From contig JADJOC010000002.1 in the NCBI GenBank assembly GCA_016713965.1, forward strand, positions 1-64,000: a stretch of 64,000 nucleotides of DNA, in the 5' to 3' direction. Of this stretch, positions 18,729 through 28,233 are shown in pieces (the first letter of the stretch is position 1; each line of letters opens with the position of its first letter). The DNA comes from Chitinophagaceae bacterium (GTDB lineage: Bacteria > Bacteroidota > Bacteroidia > Chitinophagales > Chitinophagaceae). The notes below the pieces were generated by a model that saw only the letters and a program-made list of their open reading frames with translations, did no database searches and was not told the origin of the DNA. Position numbers and translations under genes: made by a program.

Positions 18729-19643
18729 ATGGAAATCAAAAATTTAGGCCAGCTGATAAATCACCTGGCAACAAAAGCAGGAATACCATTTGATGATCAG
18801 CACTTGAAAGACATTTTATCTAATGCAGAATTAACCAAAGTTACATTGCATAGTGATTTGGTTAAAGCTTTGGATGAAAATTTATTAAGTGTGGATGCTG
18901 CCGGTGACAACCACCCAACTATTGGTGCAAAATATAAATCTCAAGCGCTTAACGCTTTTGATAAAGTTATGGCCAGGGTAATAGATGAATTGGGATTGGA
19001 CGAAGCTACCAAAACTGAACTTATAGGTGAAAGAAATAGTTACAAACGTTTTGAAACTATTGCGGCTAAAATAAAAGATCTTAAAAATGAAAAGTCGAAT
19101 GCTGGTAGCAAAGAAGAAAAGACTGTTTTGCAAAAGCAAATAGATGAATTAGTAGAAGCTTTAAGGATTGCTAAATCAGAAAAGGACAATGAAAAGACAA
19201 AGTATGAAGAATTGCGTACTAAAGATCAAATTGATTTTAAATTAAGAGCAGCGCTTTCCGGTGTTAAAACAATTTTCGACCAACTAGATCCGGAAGTAAG
19301 GTATACAAGCCTTATAACGGTTATAAATAAAGAACTTCAGAACTATGAAGCAGAGTTGAAGTATGACGAAAAAGGAAATTTGCAGCCATCGAAAAAAGAT
19401 GGCAGTAAACTCTTAGGGTCAAACCATACTCCTATAACTCTGCAATCACTTATTGATACAAGTTTGACCAACAACAAATTATTAGCTGTATCTACTGCAA
19501 GTAACCAGGCAGCAACGACTGGAACAACAACAGTAGCAGCAGGCAAGACCGCTGAAATCAGCGGTACCAATCAAAGTGTAGCAAATTATGCAAGGAAGCA
19601 AAGAGAGGCCTTCGCAAAAAATACAGCTACACAAGCAAACTGA
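18729..19643 (+). CDS. Putative head scaffold protein
   Basis: 304 residues. The central part (about residues 85-170) is a charged coiled coil; the C-terminal part is Thr/Ala-rich and ends ARKQREAFAKNTATQAN. Position directly before the major capsid gene and the coiled-coil, acidic make-up fit a scaffolding protein. No protease motif is seen, so scaffold removal would need another factor. Confidence 0.55.
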   Translation: MEIKNLGQLINHLATKAGIPFDDQHLKDILSNAELTKVTLHSDLVKALDENLLSVDAAGDNHPTIGAKYKSQALNAFDKVMARVIDELGLDEATKTELIGERNSYKRFETIAAKIKDLKNEKSNAGSKEEKTVLQKQIDELVEALRIAKSEKDNEKTKYEELRTKDQIDFKLRAALSGVKTIFDQLDPEVRYTSLITVINKELQNYEAELKYDEKGNLQPSKKDGSKLLGSNHTPITLQSLIDTSLTNNKLLAVSTASNQAATTGTTTVAAGKTAEISGTNQSVANYARKQREAFAKNTATQAN

Positions 19644-19663
19644 TTTTTTTAACATTTAAAAAA

Positions 19664-20791
19664 ATGAATGGATATTGCGAACCGATATTATCCCATATCG
19701 AAGCATTAACAAGCTGTAACCCAGCTAAAAAATTAAGCCCATTAGGCTTTACACAAATGGTTCTTTGCTGCATGGATGGCAGCGTAACCCCCCTCAATGA
19801 TGGCAATGCCAATGGCCACACAAAAGAATTAACTGTTAGGTATCGCAAAAGGCCATTAGAAAGCGATGTCAGCGATACTCCCAGTGCTTGTGATACGGCC
19901 TTAACCAAATATTATAGCGAGTTTTCCATACCAAACATGCTATATCGTGAATATGCTATTTACGTACCTGATGATCTCATCCGCCAATATTGTGAAGACT
20001 CCAGTAAGTATGTAAAATTAAATGCGGATGGTAATGCAGTAATGCAAGAGGAATCTTCAGTGATGAAAGAAGTATACGATATGCTCATAGAAGGCGGCGG
20101 AGCGATACTAAAAAGCATCAATAAAGCATTAGTTACACAAATGGCAACCCAATTCGGTATTAACGTAGTTACCGGTAATAACAATGCTGTTCCATTGGAT
20201 TTTGCATTAGGCACCAATGTAATGCAAGATGCACTTATCAGGTTGATGACCGATTGGAGAGAGAATGAAATTTGCGATAGTGTATGTATGGTTGGTAATG
20301 GGCCTTTTGCCAATTTGGATTTGGTTAAAGCAATGTTTAGCGGTAGCAACAACCAAGGTATTGACCAAGGTAAACTTGCCAATATGTTACCAAGTGTAAA
20401 TTTTGACAAGGATACAAGAACAGTTTGGGGTAATAACCAAATTGGCGTTTTTGAAAAAGGCAGCCTTGCTCTACTTACCAGGAACAAAAACGTTGGAAAT
20501 TTTGCACGTAAGTTGGCCAATTCAAATTTCTTCACCATGGCTTTGCCTGTAAATGAATATTGCTGCCCGCAGGATTGTTTGGAGAAAATGATTTTTGATG
20601 TTCAGGTAAAAGAAATCGACTGTGAAACATCTATGAATATCAACGGTGAAGATACCACCGTAGGCCCAGGCATATTGGTAGTGTTAAGCAAAGAGTTTAA
20701 TCTTTTTGTGAAACCTCCAAATCTTTATGAAGATGCGGATCCTTTATTTGGAACGAATGGCACTCTTCGCTATTCAATAACAACAACATAA
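19664..20791 (+). CDS. Putative major capsid protein
   Basis: 375 residues, uninterrupted. It follows the scaffold gene by 20 bases and ends at a strong terminator, as a highly expressed capsid gene should. Regions such as YAIYVPDDLIRQYC, ALVTQMATQFGINVVTGNN and FARKLANSNFFTMALPVNEY fit HK97-like capsids of Bacteroidota phages in length and layout. It has several cysteines, including EYCCPQDCLEK. Family assigned by context. Confidence 0.6.
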   Translation: MNGYCEPILSHIEALTSCNPAKKLSPLGFTQMVLCCMDGSVTPLNDGNANGHTKELTVRYRKRPLESDVSDTPSACDTALTKYYSEFSIPNMLYREYAIYVPDDLIRQYCEDSSKYVKLNADGNAVMQEESSVMKEVYDMLIEGGGAILKSINKALVTQMATQFGINVVTGNNNAVPLDFALGTNVMQDALIRLMTDWRENEICDSVCMVGNGPFANLDLVKAMFSGSNNQGIDQGKLANMLPSVNFDKDTRTVWGNNQIGVFEKGSLALLTRNKNVGNFARKLANSNFFTMALPVNEYCCPQDCLEKMIFDVQVKEIDCETSMNINGEDTTVGPGILVVLSKEFNLFVKPPNLYEDADPLFGTNGTLRYSITTT

Positions 20792-20828
20792 TAGGCATCA
20801 TAACAAAGTAACAATTATTTAAATAATA

Positions 20829-20856
20829 AACAGTGATGCGTAAAAACATCACTGTT
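20829..20856 (+). terminator. Strong terminator after the capsid gene
   Basis: AACAGTGATG and CATCACTGTT form a ten-base-pair stem with an eight-base loop, followed by ATTT. It separates capsid expression from the downstream connector block. Confidence 0.75.
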
Positions 20857-20884
20857 ATTTCATAATCACATAAAAATATACAAA

Positions 20885-21322
20885 GTGAAAAAAATACTTT
20901 TTTTTGCAGCAATGGCCTGCCTTTCGTTATCAAGCTTTTCTCAAAAGCTGATCAACCGAAATATAACTGAATTAGAAATTAAAAATCTTACAACTGCCGA
21001 TGCCACGGCTACTAAAGTTGATAGCCTGGTAATTACCGCAAATGAAGTGGGTTTTATTACTATTAAAGCTGTAGGCTTTAGTGCAGATAGTGTAGCAGCT
21101 GTTACCGGTATACGCACTTACCGTTATACCAAAGTAGCCGGCACATTAACGCTTGGTTCCGTAATTGAAACCCAGGCGCCGGTAGCTGATACAAAAGTAA
21201 GTGGAGCAACATTTACCGCAGTAGCACCCAGTAACAACATAGTTATTAAGGCTACAGGGAAAGCCGACGTGTCTATGAAATGGTATTTTATCACTAAACA
21301 ATACGGAGCGAAAAAAGAGTAA
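20885..21322 (+). CDS. Phage structural-block protein with a Sec signal peptide
   Basis: 145 residues from a GTG. MKKILFFAAMACLSLSSFSQ is a clear Bacteroidota signal peptide with a cleavage site after FSQ. The mature part is beta-rich (LVITANEVGFITIKAVGF, then GIRTYRYTKVAGTLTLGS), like a decoration or stabilisation protein. A Sec signal on a protein made from the middle of the head block is odd, because virions assemble in the cytoplasm. It could be a host-surface factor. Its stop overlaps the next ATG by one base. Confidence 0.55.
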   Translation: MKKILFFAAMACLSLSSFSQKLINRNITELEIKNLTTADATATKVDSLVITANEVGFITIKAVGFSADSVAAVTGIRTYRYTKVAGTLTLGSVIETQAPVADTKVSGATFTAVAPSNNIVIKATGKADVSMKWYFITKQYGAKKE

Positions 21323-22331
21323 TGGACTGTTTAATTGATTATATCGGCGTTAAAGGTTGTGGCAATGTAAAGCCATTAAGTGGCATGTACATTAATCAGC
21401 TGGCCGGCATAAGCCTTGAAAGCATGGAAAAGATTGCTGACAAGGAGCAGGTAACATTTATGGGCGTTTGGAAAGATGTTCAAGCCAGGGCATGGCTACG
21501 GCTGGAAAAGATTTGCGTCGCTCTTTGAGAAAAAGGTACCAACTAAAATCAGTATCAGGCAACGGGTATATAAACCCAGATATTGATACAGTAAATACTG
21601 AAGCTGCATCTGCTCATTATAAAGGTGTAGTTATCGATATTAACAGTAGTATTTATAACAAACAAAAGCACAGTTTTCTATCCATCGGTATTAGCGATAT
21701 TAAGTTGACACTGCCGCAATTGGCCGCCGAGGTTAAAGTTAAAATCTTTGATGAAGCTGGAAACAAGTTGGATGAATTTATTATTGCCAACGCAATTGCC
21801 GGAGTTAATACAATTGAAGTGGCACAAAAGTATCCTGCCCAAAGGTTATTTATTGCCATTGATGCCAGTGCCTTGCCACTTGCCACCGGTAGCATTGCGA
21901 AGGATGTAATATCCGGTTGCTATGATTGTATATGTAAAGTCTGCGGTGATAATTGCCAGGCAAGTATATACGGTGCACATTCATTGATAGATACACCTGC
22001 AGCAATTTCCAAAGAAGATAATTTTTATGGCCTTCAAATTTGCTTTAGCGTATGCTGCGATTACAACACGCTTATATGCTGCAATAAACAGGAGTTCATA
22101 GATGTATGGATGTTTTTATTAGGATGTGAATTGATGCTTGAAAGGTTATATAGCCCTCGGCTTAACAGATATACTACCATTGAGTCAGACGCTGCAAACG
22201 AACTTAAAGATTACTATACTGCCGAGTATGAAAAAGCTTTGGAAGAAACTATACTGGGAATTTCAGTAGCCCAGGAAGATTGCTGCATTGTATGTGACCC
22301 TAAAATAAGATACAGAGAAAATTTGCCATGA
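21322..22331 (+). CDS. Cysteine-rich connector-region protein (frameshifted)
   Basis: Two frames (21322-21528 and 21468-22331) join near 21510 into about 335 residues. It starts MDCLIDYIGVKGCGNVKPLS. The centre has a beta domain (VVIDINSSIYNKQKHSFLSI), then a cysteine cluster CYDCICKVCGDNC and CFSVCC, and a helical C-terminus. It lies between capsid and tail-completion genes, so a head-tail connector or neck role is likely. No family recognised. Confidence 0.5.
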
Positions 22332-22857
22332 TAAGCATTAAGACAAATATACATACGGTTAACCAAGCCCTTATTAATAAGCTGCAAGGGTTGGCCGATA
22401 CAAAAGCACTGCTAAGGCCAGTGGCTTTTGATGTATTGGCTTTAATGCGTGAAAGGATACATGAAGACGGTCTGGCAGCCGATGATAGCTCATTAGGTGA
22501 TTATAGTAGCAAATATTTAAAATTTCGTAATGATAATGGCCGTGGTACCGGTGGAGCAAAAAAAAGATTTTCATTTTCCAGGCAGCTGGAAAAAGCTTTG
22601 GATACCGGGCCTACTGAAAAAGGTTATGCAATTATCATTGTAGTAGACCAGCGATTACCGTTGGATAATTTTTTGAACAAAAAAATAAAGCTAAAGGTAA
22701 AAAAGCCACCAAAATTGTAAGCGTATCGAATAAAGAATTAATTGCCTTCCTGGAACAACAAACAGGAAAAAAAGTATGGAAGCTTTCAAAAAGCGAAAGG
22801 GAATACGCCATTACCAAATATAAAAAATTAGTAGCCGAAAAATTGAACAATGTATAA
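22328..22857 (+). CDS. Tail-completion/virion morphogenesis protein, MuG-like (frameshifted)
   Basis: About 175 residues. RPVAFDVLALMRERIHEDGL followed by SSLGDYSSKYLKF resembles Mu gpG-type tail-completion proteins. One shift between 22640 and 22690 leads to IVSVSNKELIAFLEQQTGKK and WKLSKSEREYAITKYKK. ATGA overlap upstream and TAATG overlap downstream show coupled translation in the connector operon. Confidence 0.55.
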
Positions 22858-23450
22858 TGCCTTATTTAAAAACCATAGTAAAATATATTAATGATGCACT
22901 TTCAGATACGGTGCTTAATAGTAAACGTTTTCAAAACTCGAAGATCATTGAAATAGCACAGGCATTGCCCAGGAAAAATGGTAAAAAGTTAGAATACCTG
23001 CCCAGCTATGTAGATAATGATGGCGAGGCTAAATATGTGGGTGTTGATGATGATTTTGATTTAATTATTTATCATAAAATAAATTCCATAGATGTATCAA
23101 AAGCCACAGTAAATAAAGGTTTTGGTGATGGAACAGGATACCAGGGAAATATTGCCCGGATGAGCATGATTGTATTCGGTAGAAGGGATAAATTAAAGCT
23201 TACCAATGATGACCTATCACTTTATTTACAAAGCAATATTCCGGAAGCAGCTACTAAAGAGCTACTGGTTGAACTGCAATTTCAAGCCGCAAATATCAAT
23301 ATTAATAGCATAGTTCTGAATGACCTGCAGGTTTTTCAAGAAGAGTATCCAGGATTTGAATTCTTCTTAAAACCTGAACAATTTCTTTTTAAGATAAACT
23401 ACACAATCGAAAGTGCCTATCTGAAGCGGTGCTTTAACAATTGCAAATAA
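22857..23450 (+). CDS. Putative tail terminator protein
   Basis: 197 residues: a helical start MPYLKTIVKYINDALSDTVL, then a beta-rich body with YVGVDDDFDLIIYHKINSID and MSMIVFGRRDKLKLTNDDL. Position between the gpG-like gene and the tail tube gene fits a tail terminator that caps the tube at the head. No diagnostic motif. Confidence 0.5.
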   Translation: MPYLKTIVKYINDALSDTVLNSKRFQNSKIIEIAQALPRKNGKKLEYLPSYVDNDGEAKYVGVDDDFDLIIYHKINSIDVSKATVNKGFGDGTGYQGNIARMSMIVFGRRDKLKLTNDDLSLYLQSNIPEAATKELLVELQFQAANININSIVLNDLQVFQEEYPGFEFFLKPEQFLFKINYTIESAYLKRCFNNCK

Positions 23451-23470
23451 AATTCTTTAAAACTTAAAAA

Positions 23471-24102
23471 ATGAGTTACTCAATTTATAATCCATGTGAT
23501 GAGGAAGTAATAGACCCGGTGTGTGACCCGTGTCTTAATGATATGGAACATGGCCGGGTAAGAAGTGGTGCGTACATACATAAAGGCTATTTACCGACTC
23601 TTATGGAAGATCCGGAAGATGCACAAAAGTGGTTAGATGGAATCGCTGATAAATCAATTTATATTATTCCTGAAACTTTAGGATCATTCGATGGCGGCCA
23701 GCCGGTAGAAGCCACAGGATATGGTGATGTACAATCCAAAATTGTTGGTTTCAATTTTTCGCTTCCTTATAAGGACCCAAATTTTAAAGGGAACTGCGAT
23801 TTCTACAATAGCATTATGGGTAGTAGCAACTGGCATTTTGCTTTTAGGACTGAAACACAAACCAGGATAAGCGGAAAACCTGTTACGATTATTCCGAAAT
23901 CACCCGTTACTGAAGAATTAAACAGCGAAGTTGTTTGGGACGTTGAAATTAAATGGAGCGAAGCAAAACAACCTTGCCCGTTTAATACGCCTGAAGGAGT
24001 TTTCGTGTGTTCAAATTTTTAGAAGCCGGTCCGATCGGCATAATAACGGAGGATGGCTTTGATATTACTAACGAAAGTGGCGAAAACTGGATTGTCGAAT
24101 AA
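23471..24102 (+). CDS. Putative major tail tube protein (frameshifted near the end)
   Basis: 183 residues are open to 24022. Adding one T to the run at 24015 restores SNFLEAGPIGIITEDGFDIT and a stop at 24102, about 210 residues in all. It starts MSYSIYNPCDEEVIDPVCDP, cysteine-rich, followed by beta strands. It comes after the tail terminator gene and before a terminator, where a high-copy tube protein belongs. Its last codons form the left arm of that terminator. Confidence 0.55.
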
Positions 24103-24116
24103 GGTTTCGCCACTTT
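24074..24116 (+). terminator. Terminator overlapping the tail tube stop codon
   Basis: AAAGTGGCGAAA (24074-24085) and TTTCGCCACTTT (24105-24116) form a twelve-base-pair stem; ATTT follows. The left arm is coding sequence and the stop codon lies in the loop, so translating ribosomes would affect folding. Confidence 0.65.
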
Positions 24117-24131
24117 ATTTCAATTCATACA

Positions 24132-26951
24132 ATGAGAAAAATAATTTTAGGGCTACTATGCTTATTAAGCATACAAATAAATGCCCAGGTAAAAATTAGC
24201 CAAATGCCTACGATTATTGGAAACAATACCGATAGCCTTTGGTTGCCATCATTACAAGATGGCATAAATAAAAAAGTAAGAGGCTGGCAATTGAAGCCAT
24301 CTGTTGCACCTACCTGGCAGCAAACACTAATTTCCGGTAGCATTCTTACGCAAAACAATGCAATAAATGCAGATCAGTATAATTTTAATTTAAATAATTC
24401 ATCCAGGTTAGAATTTGGCACTTCATACCCTGGTTATGATAGTAAAAGCTGGTATGTTCAAAGCCCACTTTTTGATGATGGCGAAGCCGGGCATACTTTT
24501 TTTCATACAAGTGAAGATGCTACAGATACATCTATTTACCAGTTTTATGGGGCTTTATATTTTAGACCTTACAGTGGTATATATATGTTTGATAGAATGC
24601 CCGAAACTATTACGCCAGCAACTGATGAATTACTTTCTTATAATGTAGCTACTAAACAAGTTGGTAGAATTTCGCAAAGTCAAGTAAGTAGTAATCTTTG
24701 GAAACTAACTGGAAACGCTGGTACAGTAGATGGAACTAATTTTATTGGCACTACAGATGATAAGCCTTTTAATATTCGTGTTAATAACGTTAAGGCGGGT
24801 CGAATACAAAGAGTTGGGGAAAATGTTTATTTAGGATATGAGGCTGGTTTAAATTCAACGAGTTCTTCAAACACAGCAATAGGTTATAGAGCTTTAAAAA
24901 GTTATTCGTTATTAATTCAGACCTATAATACTGCGGTAGGGAGCGGTGCGTTAGAGCAAAGCACAATAGGTGAAGGAAATACAGCAATAGGTTATGGTTC
25001 AATGGGTGGAACAACAACAGGTAAGTATAATACTGCTGTTGGTGCATTCGGTGGAGGTGATGTATTTGGAGGGCAGAGAAATGTGATGCTTGGTTATGCT
25101 GCTGGGTTCAATTTAGAAACAGGAAATGACAATGTTTTAATAGGTGCTAATGTCAGTGTAAACACTTTAAGCGGTTCAAAAAATATTTTTATAGGAACAA
25201 CTGCTGGTGCCACTAATGTAAGCGGAAGTAGTAATACCGTTATTGGTTACGGTGCAAATTTATCGGCAAATAATTTTATAAATGCAACAGCAATAGGCGC
25301 TAATTCTTATGTTGGTGCTAGTAATACCATATCCTTTGGCTCTATAAACGGGGTCAACGGTGCTACATCCGATACATGGTCAGGTTTTGGTACAATAGCT
25401 GCAACAGAAAGGCTTCATGTCGTTGGTAATTTTCGTTTACAAAATGGCTCACAGGCAGTAGACAGATGGTTAAAAACAGATGCTAATGGCTTATCGGTAT
25501 GGGCCGATTTACCGGCATTCGTTGTGCCAAATGCTGCAATTATAGGCGCAACAAAAACAAAAATAACTTATGATGCAAAAGGCTTGGTGACGGCCGGAGC
25601 TGATGCAACAACAGCAGATATTGCGGCTTCAACAGATAAAAATTATGTAACCGATGCTCAACAAATTGTTATTGGCAATACCAGCGGAGTTAATACGGGG
25701 GACCAGGATTTAAGCGGTCTACAACCATTAGATGCTGATTTAACTGCTATATCTGCGCTTACACCATCCAATGACGATATTATTCAACGTAAAGCGGGAG
25801 TGTGGACAAACAGGACACCTGCTCAATTCAAAACTGATTTAGCGTTAACGAAAGCGGATGTTGGTTTGGGTAATGTTGATAACACGTCTGATGCAAACAA
25901 ACCAATAAGCACAGCAACGCAAGCGGCACTTGATTTAAAATTAAATATTACTGATGCTTATACAGACGAAAAAGCACAGGATGCTACCGGTGCAATGGTT
26001 AATGCTACGCTCATTTATAATGATGGGGCAAACTCTTTAGAACGTGCAGCTATAAGTGGTGATATTCAAGTTCCATTAGGTTCAAATACAGCTACTATAA
26101 ATGCAGGCGTGATAACAGATGTGAATATAAATGCTGCTGCAAATGTTACTGCGACAAAATTGGCTACCGGCATCGTAAATAACACAGAGTTTAATTATTT
26201 AGACGGCGTTACATCGAGCATACAGACACAATTTGGCAATAAGGTTACGAAAGGTGGTGATAATGGAGCCTTCTCTTTTGGAACAACAGGAGCCGGTCAG
26301 GATCTTACAGTTAAAGTAGGAGGAAATGATAGATGGGTATTTGATGGTACTAATGGTTACTTAAGGCGTGGCGCTTCTGGTACTGCAGATTTTGGGCTGC
26401 ATTTATTTGGTACCGGACAAGGCTCGGTAATAGCATTTGGAGATAGGTTTGATGCAAGCACTCCTTTTGTAGCACTTAGAGAAAAAGGTGGAACTGATGT
26501 TGACCAGCTTGAAGCATACGGACAAAAAGGTTTATACTTAACCACCGGTACATACGGGTCAACTTCTACTATAACTATCCAACAAGACCATGATGTAATA
26601 ATTGGGGGAGAAACACAGGTTGCTGGTGCTGAATTAACGATAATAGGTGATGAAGATGTATCTGGCAATTCCAATATCCAAGGCAACTTAACTGCTGGCA
26701 ATATTCTTAAAGGATCAGCGGTATTAAATTTTGCAAGTACTGCCGGCGGGGCTTCATCTGAATTAACAATCGCTGTGCCCGGTGCGGCCGTAGGCGATGC
26801 GGTAATGCCTGGCATAGGCACATCAAATGCAAATAGCATGTATGAATATAGAGTCAGTGCCGCAAATGTTTTATCAATAAAATTTGTGAACGTTAGTGGA
26901 GTTGCCATTGATCCGGCATCTGCAACTTTTAAATATGTAATTATTAAATAA
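24132..26951 (+). CDS. Tail fibre/adhesin with signal peptide and YadA-head-like repeats
   Basis: 939 residues, intact. It starts with a Sec signal (MRKIILGLLCLLSIQINAQ), then VKISQMPTIIGNNTDSLWLP, common at the N-terminus of Bacteroidota phage fibres. Residues about 235-400 hold repeated NTAIGYGS, NTAVGSGAL and NVLIGANV units like trimeric autotransporter heads. Residues about 530-610 have the fibre repeat KADVGLGNVDNTSDANKPIS. The C-terminus is a hydrophobic beta region ending ATFKYVIIK. It probably binds the host surface. No separate intramolecular chaperone domain is evident. Confidence 0.72.
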   Translation: MRKIILGLLCLLSIQINAQVKISQMPTIIGNNTDSLWLPSLQDGINKKVRGWQLKPSVAPTWQQTLISGSILTQNNAINADQYNFNLNNSSRLEFGTSYPGYDSKSWYVQSPLFDDGEAGHTFFHTSEDATDTSIYQFYGALYFRPYSGIYMFDRMPETITPATDELLSYNVATKQVGRISQSQVSSNLWKLTGNAGTVDGTNFIGTTDDKPFNIRVNNVKAGRIQRVGENVYLGYEAGLNSTSSSNTAIGYRALKSYSLLIQTYNTAVGSGALEQSTIGEGNTAIGYGSMGGTTTGKYNTAVGAFGGGDVFGGQRNVMLGYAAGFNLETGNDNVLIGANVSVNTLSGSKNIFIGTTAGATNVSGSSNTVIGYGANLSANNFINATAIGANSYVGASNTISFGSINGVNGATSDTWSGFGTIAATERLHVVGNFRLQNGSQAVDRWLKTDANGLSVWADLPAFVVPNAAIIGATKTKITYDAKGLVTAGADATTADIAASTDKNYVTDAQQIVIGNTSGVNTGDQDLSGLQPLDADLTAISALTPSNDDIIQRKAGVWTNRTPAQFKTDLALTKADVGLGNVDNTSDANKPISTATQAALDLKLNITDAYTDEKAQDATGAMVNATLIYNDGANSLERAAISGDIQVPLGSNTATINAGVITDVNINAAANVTATKLATGIVNNTEFNYLDGVTSSIQTQFGNKVTKGGDNGAFSFGTTGAGQDLTVKVGGNDRWVFDGTNGYLRRGASGTADFGLHLFGTGQGSVIAFGDRFDASTPFVALREKGGTDVDQLEAYGQKGLYLTTGTYGSTSTITIQQDHDVIIGGETQVAGAELTIIGDEDVSGNSNIQGNLTAGNILKGSAVLNFASTAGGASSELTIAVPGAAVGDAVMPGIGTSNANSMYEYRVSAANVLSIKFVNVSGVAIDPASATFKYVIIK

Positions 26952-26976
26952 ATTTTTAATCAATAAAATAAAAAAA

Positions 26977-27339
26977 ATGAAAAAACTCTTATCATTAATT
27001 GTAATTAGCTTATTATTTTTTACAAGCTATTCACAGGATTTTGCAGCACAAGCAGCGCTTTTAAAGAACCAGGAATTTGTTTCAAGAATAGAAATAGCAA
27101 TAACAAAAGCAGCTAACCAAGTAGGAAACGAAGTAAAAGATGTTAACAAGCCTATACTGTATGCAAAGCGGCATAAATTAAGCTATCAAGTAATCAACAA
27201 TGATATGACTTTAATTTTTGCAAGATCAATTGTTTCATCCAATACTGATATCAATCTTAATTCAACGGATAATGATATTTTATTTATGGTAACATCGGTT
27301 TGGGATAATGTTGCCGGCGTTCAGTCAGATGAAAAATAA
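26977..27339 (+). CDS. Small exported phage protein, unknown
   Basis: 120 residues with a signal peptide MKKLLSLIVISLLFFTSYSQ, then AALLKNQEFVSRIEIAITKA and beta strands. It lies between the fibre gene and the lysis genes. It could be periplasmic or a fibre partner. No family recognised. It is one of three signal-bearing proteins in this phage region. Confidence 0.5.
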   Translation: MKKLLSLIVISLLFFTSYSQDFAAQAALLKNQEFVSRIEIAITKAANQVGNEVKDVNKPILYAKRHKLSYQVINNDMTLIFARSIVSSNTDINLNSTDNDILFMVTSVWDNVAGVQSDEK

Positions 27340-27360
27340 ATACTAAATACTTTATAGCTA

Positions 27361-27747
27361 ATGTCATCACCAAAAGTACCCGAAAAATATAAATGGATAA
27401 AGAGCCTGGAAAAAGGCGAACGTACCGTTATGCTTTTGGTGATGGCAGTAGGGGCATTATCTGGGGCATTAGTTTATTTATTCTTCATTTTTCTTTCATT
27501 GCGCAAAGAAAATACTGCTTTGCAAAATGATAAAATTGATTTGCAGAATAAAAATATCGCCTGCGAAAAAGAAAAAACAGAAATGGAAAAAAAGCATGGT
27601 GAGGAAAAGGTTGCAAATGAAATTAAACTAAACGATAAAGTAGAAAAATTCATGCAGGAAAAAATAGATGAGTTGAAGGCTGTTAACAGGGTTAATAAAA
27701 TTGCTTTAAAAGATATGCAGCAGGTATATAAAACTCATAAAAAATAA
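27361..27747 (+). CDS. Membrane-anchored coiled-coil protein, inner spanin-like
   Basis: 128 residues: a short cytoplasmic part, one hydrophobic segment TVMLLVMAVGALSGALVYLF at residues 22-41, then a long charged coiled coil (ENTALQNDKIDLQNKNIACE and on). This is the layout of an inner-membrane spanin. Its neighbours are a second exported protein and an endolysin, so a lysis role is likely. Confidence 0.5.
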   Translation: MSSPKVPEKYKWIKSLEKGERTVMLLVMAVGALSGALVYLFFIFLSLRKENTALQNDKIDLQNKNIACEKEKTEMEKKHGEEKVANEIKLNDKVEKFMQEKIDELKAVNRVNKIALKDMQQVYKTHKK

Positions 27748-27762
27748 TTAAACGATAAAATT

Positions 27763-28233
27763 ATGAAAGCATTCCTTTATACAACAATTTTTGAGGCCGT
27801 ATTGGTGATTGTTTTAGCTGCATTAACACCAGGAAAATCTGAAAGCCAAAAACCTCTTTATAAGGTCATTAATAATGATACAATCCCAAATCCAAACGTG
27901 ATAGATTCTATTGCAATTTTGGACAGTGTGTATTCCAAAGAATTGGATAAGGTTATTACAAGTAACAAAAAAATGATAGAAATTATCACCACAATTAAAC
28001 AGGCTGATAAAACCTCACAATCACCTATTAAAAAGCCAAAAAAGGAAATTGCTCATCAAGATACTGCTGATACAAAAAGTAATTATTTCAATACAGCAGA
28101 AGACTACATCGGCATAAGCCAGGATACTGTCAGTTCAATTTTAATTGACCCTGTAGTAAAGAAGAAAAACCTTTGGCAGAAATTCAAATCAATCTTTAAA
28201 CCTAAAAATAAAAATGATGGAAAAAATAATTGA
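27763..28233 (+). CDS. Exported phage protein, possible outer spanin partner
   Basis: 156 residues with an N-terminal hydrophobic segment FLYTTIFEAVLVIVLAALTP that may be a signal or anchor. The rest is low-complexity periplasmic-type sequence, ending basic (KKKNLWQKFKSIFKPKNKN). No lipobox is seen, which argues against a classic outer spanin. It lies in the lysis cassette. Confidence 0.45.
   Translation: MKAFLYTTIFEAVLVIVLAALTPGKSESQKPLYKVINNDTIPNPNVIDSIAILDSVYSKELDKVITSNKKMIEIITTIKQADKTSQSPIKKPKKEIAHQDTADTKSNYFNTAEDYIGISQDTVSSILIDPVVKKKNLWQKFKSIFKPKNKNDGKNN

Noticed and set aside
24800..25350. DNA tandem repeat array
   Set aside because: The repetition is at protein level (NTAIG units) with diverged codons, inside an intact fibre gene.
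24132..26951. Diversity-generating retroelement target
   Set aside because: No reverse transcriptase and no template repeat are visible in the window.
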